DNA of 6,078 nt from JAKQDH01 sp029558835 (lineage in GTDB: Bacteria; Planctomycetota; Phycisphaerae; UBA1845): assembly GCA_035356615.1 (NCBI GenBank), contig DAOQSN010000071.1:1-6078 (forward strand), written 5' to 3'. Under the pieces are notes generated by a model that saw nothing but the letters and a program-made list of their open reading frames with translations, was not told the origin of the DNA and searched no databases. Each line of letters begins with the position of its first letter. The stretch's first letter is position 1. A program made the translations under genes and the position numbers. Shown here in pieces: positions 1-5,870 of the stretch.

Positions 1-2
1 CT

Positions 3-73
3 ACCCCTCTCCCTGAAAGGGCGAGGGGTTCAGAGGCCGCGGGCCCAACTCTCTCTGGAAAGGCGAGGGGTTC
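3..73. repeat. Two copies of a GC-rich hairpin repeat
   Basis: A 25-bp unit at 7-31 recurs at 49-73 with three mismatches. The first copy forms a strong hairpin: 4-14 (CCCCTCTCCCT) pairs with 18-28 (AGGGCGAGGGG) with one mismatch around a 3-nt loop. The second copy folds poorly. The units are 42 nt apart, so they keep the reading frame, but the peptide they would encode (PLPERARGSE / TLSGKARGSV) does not look like RHS sequence. It is more likely a dispersed intergenic-type repeat at the 5' junction of the truncated RHS segment than native coding sequence. There is no T-tract, so I do not call a terminator. Confidence 0.5.
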
Positions 74-2150
74 CGTTGGCGACGCCGATGCACGCGCCGC
101 GGGGTGGACGTATTACCTGCTCGGGCCGAGCTACTCGGTCTGCGGGACGGGGAATGCCGACGGGTCGGTGATTGCGCGGCTGGACTACTCGTCCACGGGG
201 GACTTCGCCGGGGGTGGCGGCGGGCCGGGGCCGGCGGGGTTCTACTTCGATGCCGACGAGGATGGCGACGTGGACCTGGGGGACTACGCCGGCTTCTACG
301 AGTGCTTCGCGGCGGGCGGGTCGCTGGGGGGTGACTACGATGCGGACGGCGATGTCGATCTGGAGGACTTCGCCGCGTGGGTGGGGTGCCTGCGGGGGCC
401 TGGGGTGGCCGGTGGCGGCGGCTGCGTCTGGGCCGACCTGGATGGGGACGGGGACGTGGACCTGGGCGACTGGAGCGTGTGGCTCGAGTCGTTCGGGTGG
501 AGCTTCGCGGGTGACTGCGGGGTGTTCGACCTGGACGCGGACCTGGACGTGGACCTGTACGACCACGCGGGGTTCCAGGTTTGCTTCAGCGGCGAGGGCG
601 GCACGCCGCCGCCGTCGTGCCGACTGCCGACCAGCTTCTACCACGACGCCGATGCTGATCTCGACATCGACCTGCGCGACTGGGCGAACTTCCAGAACTG
701 CTTCGATCCCAGTGGCGCACAGGCCCCGCCGGACTGTCTGGCCGTGCATGATTTCGACGCGGCCGGGCTTGCCGACGGCGTCATCGACCTCGACGACTAC
801 GCCCGGTTCGTCGAGTGTTGGGGCGGGCCGGGGGTACTGGCGGACCGGCTGTGCGCCCCGCCGGTCCGTGGGCTCGCGCCCACGGCTCTGATGGGGGACA
901 ACCTGCCGCCGTCGGGGACGTTCACGCTGCACGGCCGCCCCGTAGACGTGCTGGCTGACGGCCACGTCCTCTTCCACTTCCGCGCTCGTTACTACGACCC
1001 GGTTCTGGGTCGGTGGCTGCAACGCGATCCGCTGCCGTACAACGACGGGGTCAACCTGTACGAGGCGTTTGGCGGGAACCCGGCGGCGTATACGGACCCG
1101 ATGGGCCACGAAACCTACGCGGAGGCCGAGCGCCGGCGCACTCGGATGGATGGCGCGGATGTGGTGGCCGTCGAGTACTGGGTGGTCGAAAAGGGCGTTG
1201 GGTTGGGTCTAGGGGCCCAGCTCTACCTGGGGTGGAACTGGCTGTTTGGTTCGGTGCCGAACGAGGAGATCGCGGAGCGAACGTACGCCGGAGTGGAGTA
1301 CTTCGCGTACACGGACGACCCGCGGCTCCGACGCCGGATGGACGTGCTGATCGAGAACCAGCGCCGGCTGGTTGAGGAGGGGTACATCGCCAACCGCGAC
1401 GTGGCCAATCTGCGCCAGGGCATCATCGTTCTGGGGACGACGGCGGTCGCTCTGCCCGTCGCGCACGTGGTGGCCCCGGCGGTGGCTGGCGCAGCGGGCA
1501 CCAGCGTTGCCGGAACAGCGGGCGCTGGCGCGTTCACCGGCGGGGTCTCCTTCGGGACGGGCACGGCCGCAGCCCACACGCTGGTGGGTGACACCCCAGG
1601 GGAGATCCTCAAGGCCACCGCATACGGAACGGCCGGGGGCGCACTGTTCGGGGGCGTCTTCGGAGCGGCAGCGCGGTTTGACGTGAGTTTGACCGGGCCC
1701 CAAGCCGGGCAGTGGGTCTACGGAAATCCCTTTCCGTCCACTAGTGCGGTTATCAGCACCGAGTTACCCGCCGCGGAGACTGTGGAAGCCGCACAGCTAC
1801 GCGCCTACGGTGGACCCGGCGGCGGACATCATGTTCCAGCAAAGAGTGCGTTTACTGGCCTTGCGGGATACGACCCCAATGCGGCGCTGGCAATCCCAAA
1901 CGCGGAAATGGCGCGATTGGGCGTGCGACATTTGGAACTTGTAACGCCCGCTCAACGGTCTTTGTATACCGCTTTCGCAAGGACGGGCGCGACACTAACT
2001 TGGGAGGCTGCGGCACAGATCGAGACGCAAGCCTTGATTCGTGGTGGAATGAACCCGGCCACGGCCCAGGCTACAGCGCAGCAAGCGATCCAAGCGTTGA
2101 AAAACGCAGGGGTCTCTGGGCCAACGCGAATTCCATGGGGAGGACAATAA
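3..2150 (+). CDS. RHS-family polymorphic toxin with EF-hand repeats, cassette 1 (5' partial)
   Basis: The frame is open to the left edge. A GTG at 168 is the first usable start codon, but RHS-like sequence (WTYYLLGP, then ADGSVIARLDYSSTGDFA) begins in frame at about 105, so the true start is probably outside the window or lost. Numbering from nt 3 (715 residues visible): RHS-like repeat 35-68; six dockerin-like EF-hand units 83-265; VRGLAPTAL insert 288-296; RHS core 302-368 with RYYDPVLGRWLQRDP and a closing DPMG; a unique region from 369; a Gly/Ala-rich hydrophobic stretch about 473-560, common as a pre-toxin linker; and a C-terminal domain with GGHHVPAKSAF (His609-His610). By analogy with RHS proteins, the shell would encapsulate and deliver the C-terminal tip, which is cut off after the core. 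The tip may be an HNH/endonuclease VII-like nuclease, but this is recognition by motif only. A candidate immunity gene follows after 3 nt. RHS identity is firm; toxin activity is inferred. Confidence 0.85.
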   Translation, partial: TPLPERARGSEAAGPTLSGKARGSVGDADARAAGWTYYLLGPSYSVCGTGNADGSVIARLDYSSTGDFAGGGGGPGPAGFYFDADEDGDVDLGDYAGFYECFAAGGSLGGDYDADGDVDLEDFAAWVGCLRGPGVAGGGGCVWADLDGDGDVDLGDWSVWLESFGWSFAGDCGVFDLDADLDVDLYDHAGFQVCFSGEGGTPPPSCRLPTSFYHDADADLDIDLRDWANFQNCFDPSGAQAPPDCLAVHDFDAAGLADGVIDLDDYARFVECWGGPGVLADRLCAPPVRGLAPTALMGDNLPPSGTFTLHGRPVDVLADGHVLFHFRARYYDPVLGRWLQRDPLPYNDGVNLYEAFGGNPAAYTDPMGHETYAEAERRRTRMDGADVVAVEYWVVEKGVGLGLGAQLYLGWNWLFGSVPNEEIAERTYAGVEYFAYTDDPRLRRRMDVLIENQRRLVEEGYIANRDVANLRQGIIVLGTTAVALPVAHVVAPAVAGAAGTSVAGTAGAGAFTGGVSFGTGTAAAHTLVGDTPGEILKATAYGTAGGALFGGVFGAAARFDVSLTGPQAGQWVYGNPFPSTSAVISTELPAAETVEAAQLRAYGGPGGGHHVPAKSAFTGLAGYDPNAALAIPNAEMARLGVRHLELVTPAQRSLYTAFARTGATLTWEAAAQIETQALIRGGMNPATAQATAQQAIQALKNAGVSGPTRIPWGGQ
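249..797 (+). repeat. Six dockerin-like EF-hand calcium-binding repeats
   Basis: The 12-residue loops start at 249, 333, 435, 528 and 645, and a 16-residue variant starts at 750. Loops 1-3 fit the calcium consensus D-x-D-x-D-G-x-h-x-x-x-D exactly (for example DLDGDGDVDLGD). Loops 4 and 5 have Leu in place of the Gly, and loop 6 (DFDAAGLADGVIDLDD) carries a 4-residue insertion. Each loop is followed by a short aromatic helix, usually ending in Cys. Four of the six units carry a Cys-x11-Cys linker, which suggests disulfides and an extracytoplasmic location. Such repeats are common in Planctomycetota. The unusual point is their position between an RHS repeat and the RHS core. Confidence 0.85.
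410..667 (+). repeat. Long direct repeat, copy 1 (identical to 2788-3045)
   Basis: This 258-bp block matches 2788-3045 without a mismatch by eye, at a constant offset of 2378 bp. It covers EF-hand units 3, 4 and the start of 5. Homology is lost abruptly on the left (409/2787 and 407/2785 differ) and decays on the right through scattered substitutions to about 890/3268. The perfect run includes third codon positions, so it reflects recent duplication or gene conversion rather than protein-level constraint. Confidence 0.9.
866..885. repeat. In-frame palindromic element (VRGLAPTAL), single copy
   Basis: A perfect 8-bp inverted repeat, CCGTGGGC / GCCCACGG, surrounds a 4-nt loop. It lies in the reading frame and is translated as VRGLAPTAL between the last EF-hand unit and the RHS core. 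The same element occurs twice in cassette 2 at 3244 and 3283. A palindrome preserved as DNA inside a linker resembles a REP-like or protein-embedded palindromic element. Confidence 0.65.
906..1106 (+). other. RHS repeat-associated core domain, copy 1
   Basis: This encodes PPSGTFTLHGRPVDVL, then FRARYYDPVLGRWLQRDP, PYNDGVNLYEAF and finally TDPMG. It matches the C-terminal RHS core signature (RYYDP..GRF/W...DP...NLY.Y..N.P....DP.G), which closes the shell and marks the boundary with the variable C-terminal toxin. The first 165 bp (906-1070) align without gaps to 3356-3520 and to 5916-6078. A 23-bp stretch at 1026-1048 is identical in all three copies. Confidence 0.92.
1806..2147 (+). other. Candidate HNH/endonuclease VII-like toxin tip
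   Basis: This C-terminal domain of about 114 residues carries GGHHVPAKSAF, then AALAIPNAEM, an Ala-rich helical stretch (WEAAAQIETQALIRGG) and a terminal GPTRIPWGG. A Gly-His-His start followed by helical sequence resembles the HNH/EndoVII-fold toxins found at the end of RHS and WapA proteins. The His pair is at 1827-1832. No later catalytic Asn/His could be assigned confidently, so the fold is a motif-level guess. It is unrelated to the tip of cassette 2. Confidence 0.45.
2137..2144 (+). promoter_or_regulatory. Shine-Dalgarno-like GGGGAGGA for the first immunity gene
   Basis: GGGGAGGA lies inside the last codons of the toxin gene, 9 nt before GTG 2154 and 18 nt before ATG 2163. The spacing favours the GTG start and suggests that translation of the small gene is coupled to the end of the toxin frame. 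Confidence 0.6.
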
Positions 2151-2153
2151 CGA

Positions 2154-2579
2154 GTGTCACAGATGATGACGGAAATCGAGGAATTTGCCAGAATACTTGT
2201 CGAGAGCGTCAGGGACGCCGCTATTCAGAGCAATGACAGGACGCTCAGCGGAGAACATATTGTTGCCCAGAGATGGAAGGAAGCAGCCGCTACGGGCTCG
2301 CCAGAGGCTTTTGCAAAGGTGCTTATACCAGACATCGTGGATTCAACGATATCGCACCTGCTCGGTGCAATCGACCAAGAGCTGCTGCGCCTGTCATTCA
2401 CGGCTTCAAACGGGAAATCCGTCGATTTGACTTCAGTTGCAAAGGAATCCGGCGAACTATCTGGTTGGTATAGGGGCGAAGGCGGTTGGTGCGAAAAACA
2501 TTCGAAGGAACGCTTCATCGACGATTTTGCCGATCTAAAGGACTTCTTCTACAAGCCTCCTGGGCGAGATGAACCCTAG
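2154..2579 (+). CDS. Candidate immunity protein for cassette 1 toxin
   Basis: This 141-residue protein has no signal peptide or membrane segment, so it should be cytoplasmic. It is acidic (about 25 Asp/Glu against 16 Lys/Arg by hand count). It is mainly helical in its first half (EIEEFARILVESVRDAA), with a central hydrophobic segment (DIVDSTISHLLGAIDQELLRL) and an aromatic/acidic end (GWYRGEGGW, ERFIDDFADLKDFF). I do not recognise a named family. The immunity role is inferred from size, acidity, and position 3 nt after an RHS toxin stop. GTG 2154 was chosen for its ribosome-binding site; ATG 2163 or 2166 are alternatives. Two sampled 60-bp lines have about 48-50% GC, against about 72% in the RHS part upstream, pointing to a different origin. 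The next RHS fragment begins about 200 bp downstream. Confidence 0.75.
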   Translation: MSQMMTEIEEFARILVESVRDAAIQSNDRTLSGEHIVAQRWKEAAATGSPEAFAKVLIPDIVDSTISHLLGAIDQELLRLSFTASNGKSVDLTSVAKESGELSGWYRGEGGWCEKHSKERFIDDFADLKDFFYKPPGRDEP

Positions 2580-2787
2580 GCGAGAGAGGCGACCCTGCTC
2601 GCGTAGAAGCTCAGGTGCGGTACTCACGCCGTGTCCGTAACCGCGTTCGTCCCCCAGCGGAATCGGAAGACGACTTCGGTATCGCGATCGTTTACTGGGG
2701 TCGCCGGCGGTTGTGCGTTAATAGGTAAGCGTCCGACCAACCCCATGGGGATGCCGGGGGAGTCGACGGGCAGCCGCGGCGGCTTGG
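2580..2787. other. Junction spacer between cassettes 1 and 2
   Basis: These 208 bp lie between the first immunity gene and the abrupt start of the duplicated RHS DNA. A plus-strand frame from GTG 2631 runs through it but then enters the duplicated DNA out of the RHS frame, so it is not a credible gene. The RHS frame is closed by TAA at 2726-2728. No transposase sequence, clear inverted repeats or terminator was recognised. It may be the remnant of whatever brought the truncated copy here. Confidence 0.5.
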
Positions 2788-3045
2788 CGGTGGCGGCGGC
2801 TGCGTCTGGGCCGACCTGGATGGGGACGGGGACGTGGACCTGGGCGACTGGAGCGTGTGGCTCGAGTCGTTCGGGTGGAGCTTCGCGGGTGACTGCGGGG
2901 TGTTCGACCTGGACGCGGACCTGGACGTGGACCTGTACGACCACGCGGGGTTCCAGGTTTGCTTCAGCGGCGAGGGCGGCACGCCGCCGCCGTCGTGCCG
3001 ACTGCCGACCAGCTTCTACCACGACGCCGATGCTGATCTCGACAT
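2788..3045 (+). repeat. Long direct repeat, copy 2 (identical to 410-667)
   Basis: This is the second copy of the 258-bp identical block. Its left edge is the point where cassette 2 begins to resemble cassette 1, so the truncation that created the orphan cassette occurred here, within the sequence GGTGGCGGCGGCTGCG. Downstream the copies remain alignable but diverge, and cassette 2 then gains an extra palindromic unit before the core. Confidence 0.9.
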
Positions 3046-4678
3046 TGACCTGGGCGACTGGGCGAACTTGCAGAACTGCTTCGATCCCAGTGGCGCACAG
3101 GCCCCGCCGGACTGCCTGGCGGTGCATGATTTCGACGCGGCGGGGCTTGCCGACGGCGATCTCGACCTCGACGACTACGCGCGCTTCTTCGAGTGCTGGG
3201 GCGGGCCGGGGATCTTGGCGGACCGGCTCTGCGCCCCGCCGGTCCGTGGGCTCGCGCCCACGGCTCTGACCGGCGCCGATGTCCGTGGGCTGGCGCCCAC
3301 GGCTCTGATGGGCGATTCGCCGGGCGCTGAGTGGAACGGTGTCACCAACAACCTGCCACCGTCGGGCACGTTCACGCTGCACGGTCGCCCCGTGGACGTC
3401 CTCAGCGACGGGCACGTTCTGTTCCACTTCCGCGCCCGGTACTACGACCCCGTGCTCGGGCGTTGGCTGCAGCGTGATCCGCTGCCGTACAACGACGGGG
3501 TCAACTTGTATGAACCGTTCCGTGGCAACGCGCTGTCCCATCTGGACCCGCACGGGGAAGGCGTTCTCACGTGGATGTTCAACGGGGACTATTCCCAGAG
3601 CGACTGGGAGTTCCTGCGAGGTTTCGGGGCAGGGCTGGCTGACAGCACCTACGGAAGTACGTGCCGCGCGGTCGGCAGACTGCAGGAACGCTCCACCGAG
3701 CGTTACCTGTTGCTCATTCAGGCCCAGGAGGCCGGTGACCCCCTGCTGCAGACCGACGCCGACGTTTTCCTGGGCGGGCTGCTTCTGGCAGCGGGCGATA
3801 TCATCCCCTCAGGCAAGTTGGCCGAGGCTGCGACGGGGATCAGCACCGGCTTGAACGAAGCGCCGGGCTCCGCGCTGACATGCGGCACACGCGTGGTTCG
3901 CGGCGTGGCAGGCGGCGCGGAGACGGGTCTGTTCGCGCTCTTCTCGACCACGGCCATGCAGTCGGGTGCTGCGTCGCAGCTCGAGGCACGCTTCTTTGTT
4001 GCTACCGGCGGGCGTATGCGTTTGGGGCTTCTGACCCGCGGGCAGTTGGTACGCTTGTTGGAGTCGGAGGCGGCGGCAGGGCGCTTGACCGGGCGAGCGG
4101 CGCAGGAGACGATGGTGCTGGTTTTTGAAACGGGCGTTGAGGAGTTCGCTCTGCAGACGCCGTTGGCTGCTCAAGTGGCGGGCATGGAGGCGTTTGCGGT
4201 TGGTCGAACGGAGACTCTACCGCGGCTGCTGGGGATCTCCGGGGCGGCCGGCGAGAGGGCTGCGGCCGAGCTGCTGGCGGGTCAGGGGGAGATTCTGGTC
4301 AATACCCAGGTGCGCCAAGGGGCCGTCCTGCAGGGCTTCGACCTCCTGTCGGCGCGCCAGACATCGCAGGGCGTCGACGTGTTCCTCAACGAGATTCGCA
4401 ATCGGACCGGGCTTCAGGCGCCGGGCACTTTCAGCGCATTGGGGCTGAACCGAGCAGCGACGTTCCAGCGAAACCTGAGACGCGCCGGAACGGCTGTTGA
4501 GACGCAGGTTTCGGATAGAGCCGTGCGAGACGCGATACTCGATGCGCTCAAGACCGGAGGGTTCTCTGTGCGCATCATTGGCAGACCGGGGATTCGCGTT
4601 ACGCCGAGCACAAGCGTTTTGCTCCAGGACGTTACGGGTACAGCCAACCCGGTTCTCATACTGGACCAACTTCCCTAA
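2834..4678 (+). CDS. Orphan RHS toxin cassette 2, 5'-truncated
   Basis: RHS-like coding begins at about 2788, but the only in-frame start after the TAA at 2726 is GTG 2834, which lies inside a calcium loop with no good ribosome-binding site. From 2834 (614 residues) the order is: rest of EF-hand unit 3, then units 4-6 (to 114); two VRGLAPTAL copies (137, 150); RHS core 175-241 with RYYDPVLGRWLQRDP and closing DPHG; a unique helical, Ala/Gly-rich region; and a C-terminal domain from about 473 (GERAAAELL) with GFD (Asp503) and FLNEIRNR (Glu520, Arg522). The last part fits a PD-(D/E)XK nuclease pattern with Arg for the usual Lys, which is tentative. The stop overlaps the next gene (TAATG). The missing N-terminus makes this an orphan tip, probably silent unless read through or recombined into a full RHS gene. 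Confidence 0.8.
   Translation: MDLGDWSVWLESFGWSFAGDCGVFDLDADLDVDLYDHAGFQVCFSGEGGTPPPSCRLPTSFYHDADADLDIDLGDWANLQNCFDPSGAQAPPDCLAVHDFDAAGLADGDLDLDDYARFFECWGGPGILADRLCAPPVRGLAPTALTGADVRGLAPTALMGDSPGAEWNGVTNNLPPSGTFTLHGRPVDVLSDGHVLFHFRARYYDPVLGRWLQRDPLPYNDGVNLYEPFRGNALSHLDPHGEGVLTWMFNGDYSQSDWEFLRGFGAGLADSTYGSTCRAVGRLQERSTERYLLLIQAQEAGDPLLQTDADVFLGGLLLAAGDIIPSGKLAEAATGISTGLNEAPGSALTCGTRVVRGVAGGAETGLFALFSTTAMQSGAASQLEARFFVATGGRMRLGLLTRGQLVRLLESEAAAGRLTGRAAQETMVLVFETGVEEFALQTPLAAQVAGMEAFAVGRTETLPRLLGISGAAGERAAAELLAGQGEILVNTQVRQGAVLQGFDLLSARQTSQGVDVFLNEIRNRTGLQAPGTFSALGLNRAATFQRNLRRAGTAVETQVSDRAVRDAILDALKTGGFSVRIIGRPGIRVTPSTSVLLQDVTGTANPVLILDQLP
3242..3319 (+). repeat. Tandem 39-nt palindromic units in frame
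   Basis: Two units of 13 codons start at 3242 and 3281, encoding VRGLAPTALTGAD and VRGLAPTALMGDS. Each contains the inverted repeat CCGTGGGC / GCCCACGG (3244-3263 and 3283-3302); the loops are TCGC and TGGC. Cassette 1 has one unit at the same point. The extra unit explains part of the longer linker before the core in cassette 2 and keeps the frame. Confidence 0.7.
3356..3556 (+). other. RHS repeat-associated core domain, copy 2
   Basis: PPSGTFTLHGRPVDVL, FRARYYDPVLGRWLQRDP and PYNDGVNLYEPF are followed by LDPHG. The protein is almost identical to copy 1, while the DNA differs at many third positions, unlike the identical block upstream. Similarity to cassette 1 stops after NLYE, apart from the short NP/NA...DPxG motif. 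Everything from 3557 is unique, which marks the point where toxin tips are exchanged. Confidence 0.92.
4250..4675 (+). other. Possible PD-(D/E)XK nuclease toxin tip
   Basis: The last 142 residues of cassette 2 show GERAAAELL (helix with a conserved-looking Glu), a strand (EILVNTQVRQG), GFDLLSA with Asp at 4340-4342, then VDVFLNEIRNR with Glu at 4391-4393 and Arg at 4397-4399. Helices and a final strand region (FSVRIIGRPGIRV) follow. The order helix, G-x-D, 16 residues, E-x-K/R is typical of restriction-endonuclease-like toxins. The Arg in place of catalytic Lys weakens the case. The domain is unrelated to the tip of cassette 1. Confidence 0.45.
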
Positions 4679-5478
4679 TGGCGCGTGCCAGCTATTATGC
4701 TCGCAGGTATGCGGTCTGGTCCGCAAACGATTCGGGCTGGACCCAGATCATCCGCGAGGACCGGGATGCGAAGAACTGGGGAAGACCATCCCATTTGCCC
4801 GGGACGAGCGTTTCGACGCCGCTGCATTTCGGCTTGGACTGCCTGTACGTGGGCGACGTGCAGCGCGGCCGCGTGTTCGTTGAACGTGCGATTCGCAACG
4901 CCGACCGGTTGACTGCCGAGGGTCGCTACCTGGACACTGAGATCGCCAGGGCTGGTCATCCGCGGAATCTCGCTGAGATACTCCGGGGCCGGGTCTACGC
5001 ACGTTGGCTACTCGGCGAGGCGCTCGATCGACGCACGCTGCACCAAGTCGCGGAGTACATCGCTACGTTCTGCCGAACCAAGGCAGACGATCGCAAGAGC
5101 TTCAACGACTCGACCACCATGAATGACTACCTGCAGAGCGTGCGGGCGGCGCTGATCGCCTGCGACCTGGACTACGCGGGGCAACTACTCAACGTGCGTG
5201 ACCGCTTCCGCTGGCACCATGGCCGCGAAAAGGACCTCTGGCTTCGCCTGGCGCGGATGCACCCGGACCTCACCGACGAGTTTGACGAGGAGTTCGAGCG
5301 CTTCTTCGACCGGGTGCGCGATCCAGACTTCCTGGATAGCGATGAGATCGGCAGGGTGCACGTCGACCGCGATTGCCTGGCGTTGGAGACGGGCATCCTG
5401 CGTGAGATGTACATCATCAACGCCTCGCCGTACGACGATCCGAGCCCACAGGCGGTGATTGATGCCGTCGCGCGCTGA
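4678..5478 (+). CDS. Candidate immunity protein for cassette 2 toxin
   Basis: This 266-residue protein begins at an ATG sharing its first base with the toxin stop (TAATG), a strong sign of coupled translation. No signal peptide or membrane segment is seen, so it should act in the cytoplasm. The N-terminus (YYARRYAVW, W at 21, LPGTSVSTPLHFGLDCLY) leads into helical sequence that could form repeat-like helix pairs (DVQRGRVFVERAIRNADRL; NLAEILRGRVYARWLLGEAL). The C-terminal third is strongly acidic (DEFDEEFERFFDRVRDPDF). I do not recognise a named immunity family with confidence; the role follows from position and overlap. Sampled GC is about 63%, closer to its toxin than the first immunity gene is. 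It is longer than most immunity proteins, so a different accessory role cannot be excluded. Confidence 0.75.
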   Translation: MARASYYARRYAVWSANDSGWTQIIREDRDAKNWGRPSHLPGTSVSTPLHFGLDCLYVGDVQRGRVFVERAIRNADRLTAEGRYLDTEIARAGHPRNLAEILRGRVYARWLLGEALDRRTLHQVAEYIATFCRTKADDRKSFNDSTTMNDYLQSVRAALIACDLDYAGQLLNVRDRFRWHHGREKDLWLRLARMHPDLTDEFDEEFERFFDRVRDPDFLDSDEIGRVHVDRDCLALETGILREMYIINASPYDDPSPQAVIDAVAR

Positions 5479-5482
5479 TTCG

Positions 5483-5502
5483 GCGCGGCGGAGCGTCCGC
5501 GC
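5483..5502. repeat. Hairpin after the second immunity gene
   Basis: GCGCGG at 5483-5488 pairs with CCGCGC at 5497-5502 around an 8-nt loop, 4 nt after the stop codon at 5478. There is no following T-run, so it is not a canonical intrinsic terminator. It could slow transcription between cassettes or be a small dispersed palindrome. Confidence 0.35.
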
Positions 5503-5508
5503 TACGGG

Positions 5509-5763
5509 CTGGTAGACTTGGCCGACTGGGCTGGGCGTCGAGCCGGCGGGTGGCGTGGGGCACGACTGGGAGCCGGACGGCGACGTGGACTTGGCCGATG
5601 TGGGCGGGTTCCAACTCTGCTTCGAGCCCAGCGGCGCACGGGTCCCACCGGACTGCCTGACCGTGTTCGACTTCGATGCCGATGGCCTTTCGGACGGCGT
5701 GATCGACCTGGCTGACTGGGCGGGCCTGCTTGGCCGCCTGCGTGGCCCCGACGTACCCGCCGG
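5509..5763 (+). pseudogene. Frame-broken EF-hand repeats at the head of cassette 3
   Basis: A repeat end, LVDLADWA, is encoded at 5509-5532 in one frame. The continuation, GLGVEPAGG and then the calcium loop DWEPDGDVDLAD (5564-5599), is in the next frame, so a one-base shift lies near 5528-5533. The second frame continues with CFEPSGARVPPDC (again Cys-x11-Cys) and the 16-residue loop DFDADGLSDGVIDLAD (5669-5716), matching units 5-6 of cassette 1. After AGGGC at about 5763 the similarity stops and the frame becomes Arg/Gly-rich, down to a stop at 6037, out of frame with the RHS core. I read this as a decayed 5' remnant of another RHS cassette, although sequencing errors are possible. Confidence 0.6.
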
Positions 5764-5870
5764 CGGAGGATGCCCGCTGATCCCTCCGCGATCCGGGCGG
5801 TCAGGCGGGGACACCGAAGGGCAACTGCCTCGCGACGGCCGAGGCGGCGACACCAGCCGCGGTCCACGTG

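Noticed and set aside
3..29. Left-edge hairpin as a transcription terminator
   Set aside because: The stem is strong but no U-tract follows, and a diverged copy lies 42 nt away, so a dispersed repeat is more likely.
249..863. EF-hand units as cellulosome dockerins
   Set aside because: No cohesin, scaffoldin or glycoside hydrolase is present. The repeats number six rather than two and carry Cys linkers, as in general planctomycete calcium-binding repeats.
30..1109. 359-residue open frame on the minus strand
   Set aside because: It is the antisense shadow of the GC-rich RHS/EF-hand frame. It is Arg/Val/Pro-rich without domains, and a related shadow appears opposite the duplicate at 2624-3553.
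2580..2787. Spacer as an insertion-sequence remnant
   Set aside because: No terminal inverted repeats, target duplication or transposase-like peptide could be identified by eye.
2631..3269. Plus-strand frame starting at GTG in the junction spacer
   Set aside because: From about 2790 it reads the duplicated RHS DNA in the wrong frame (Trp/Thr/Arg-rich), and there is no recognisable domain in the first 50 residues.
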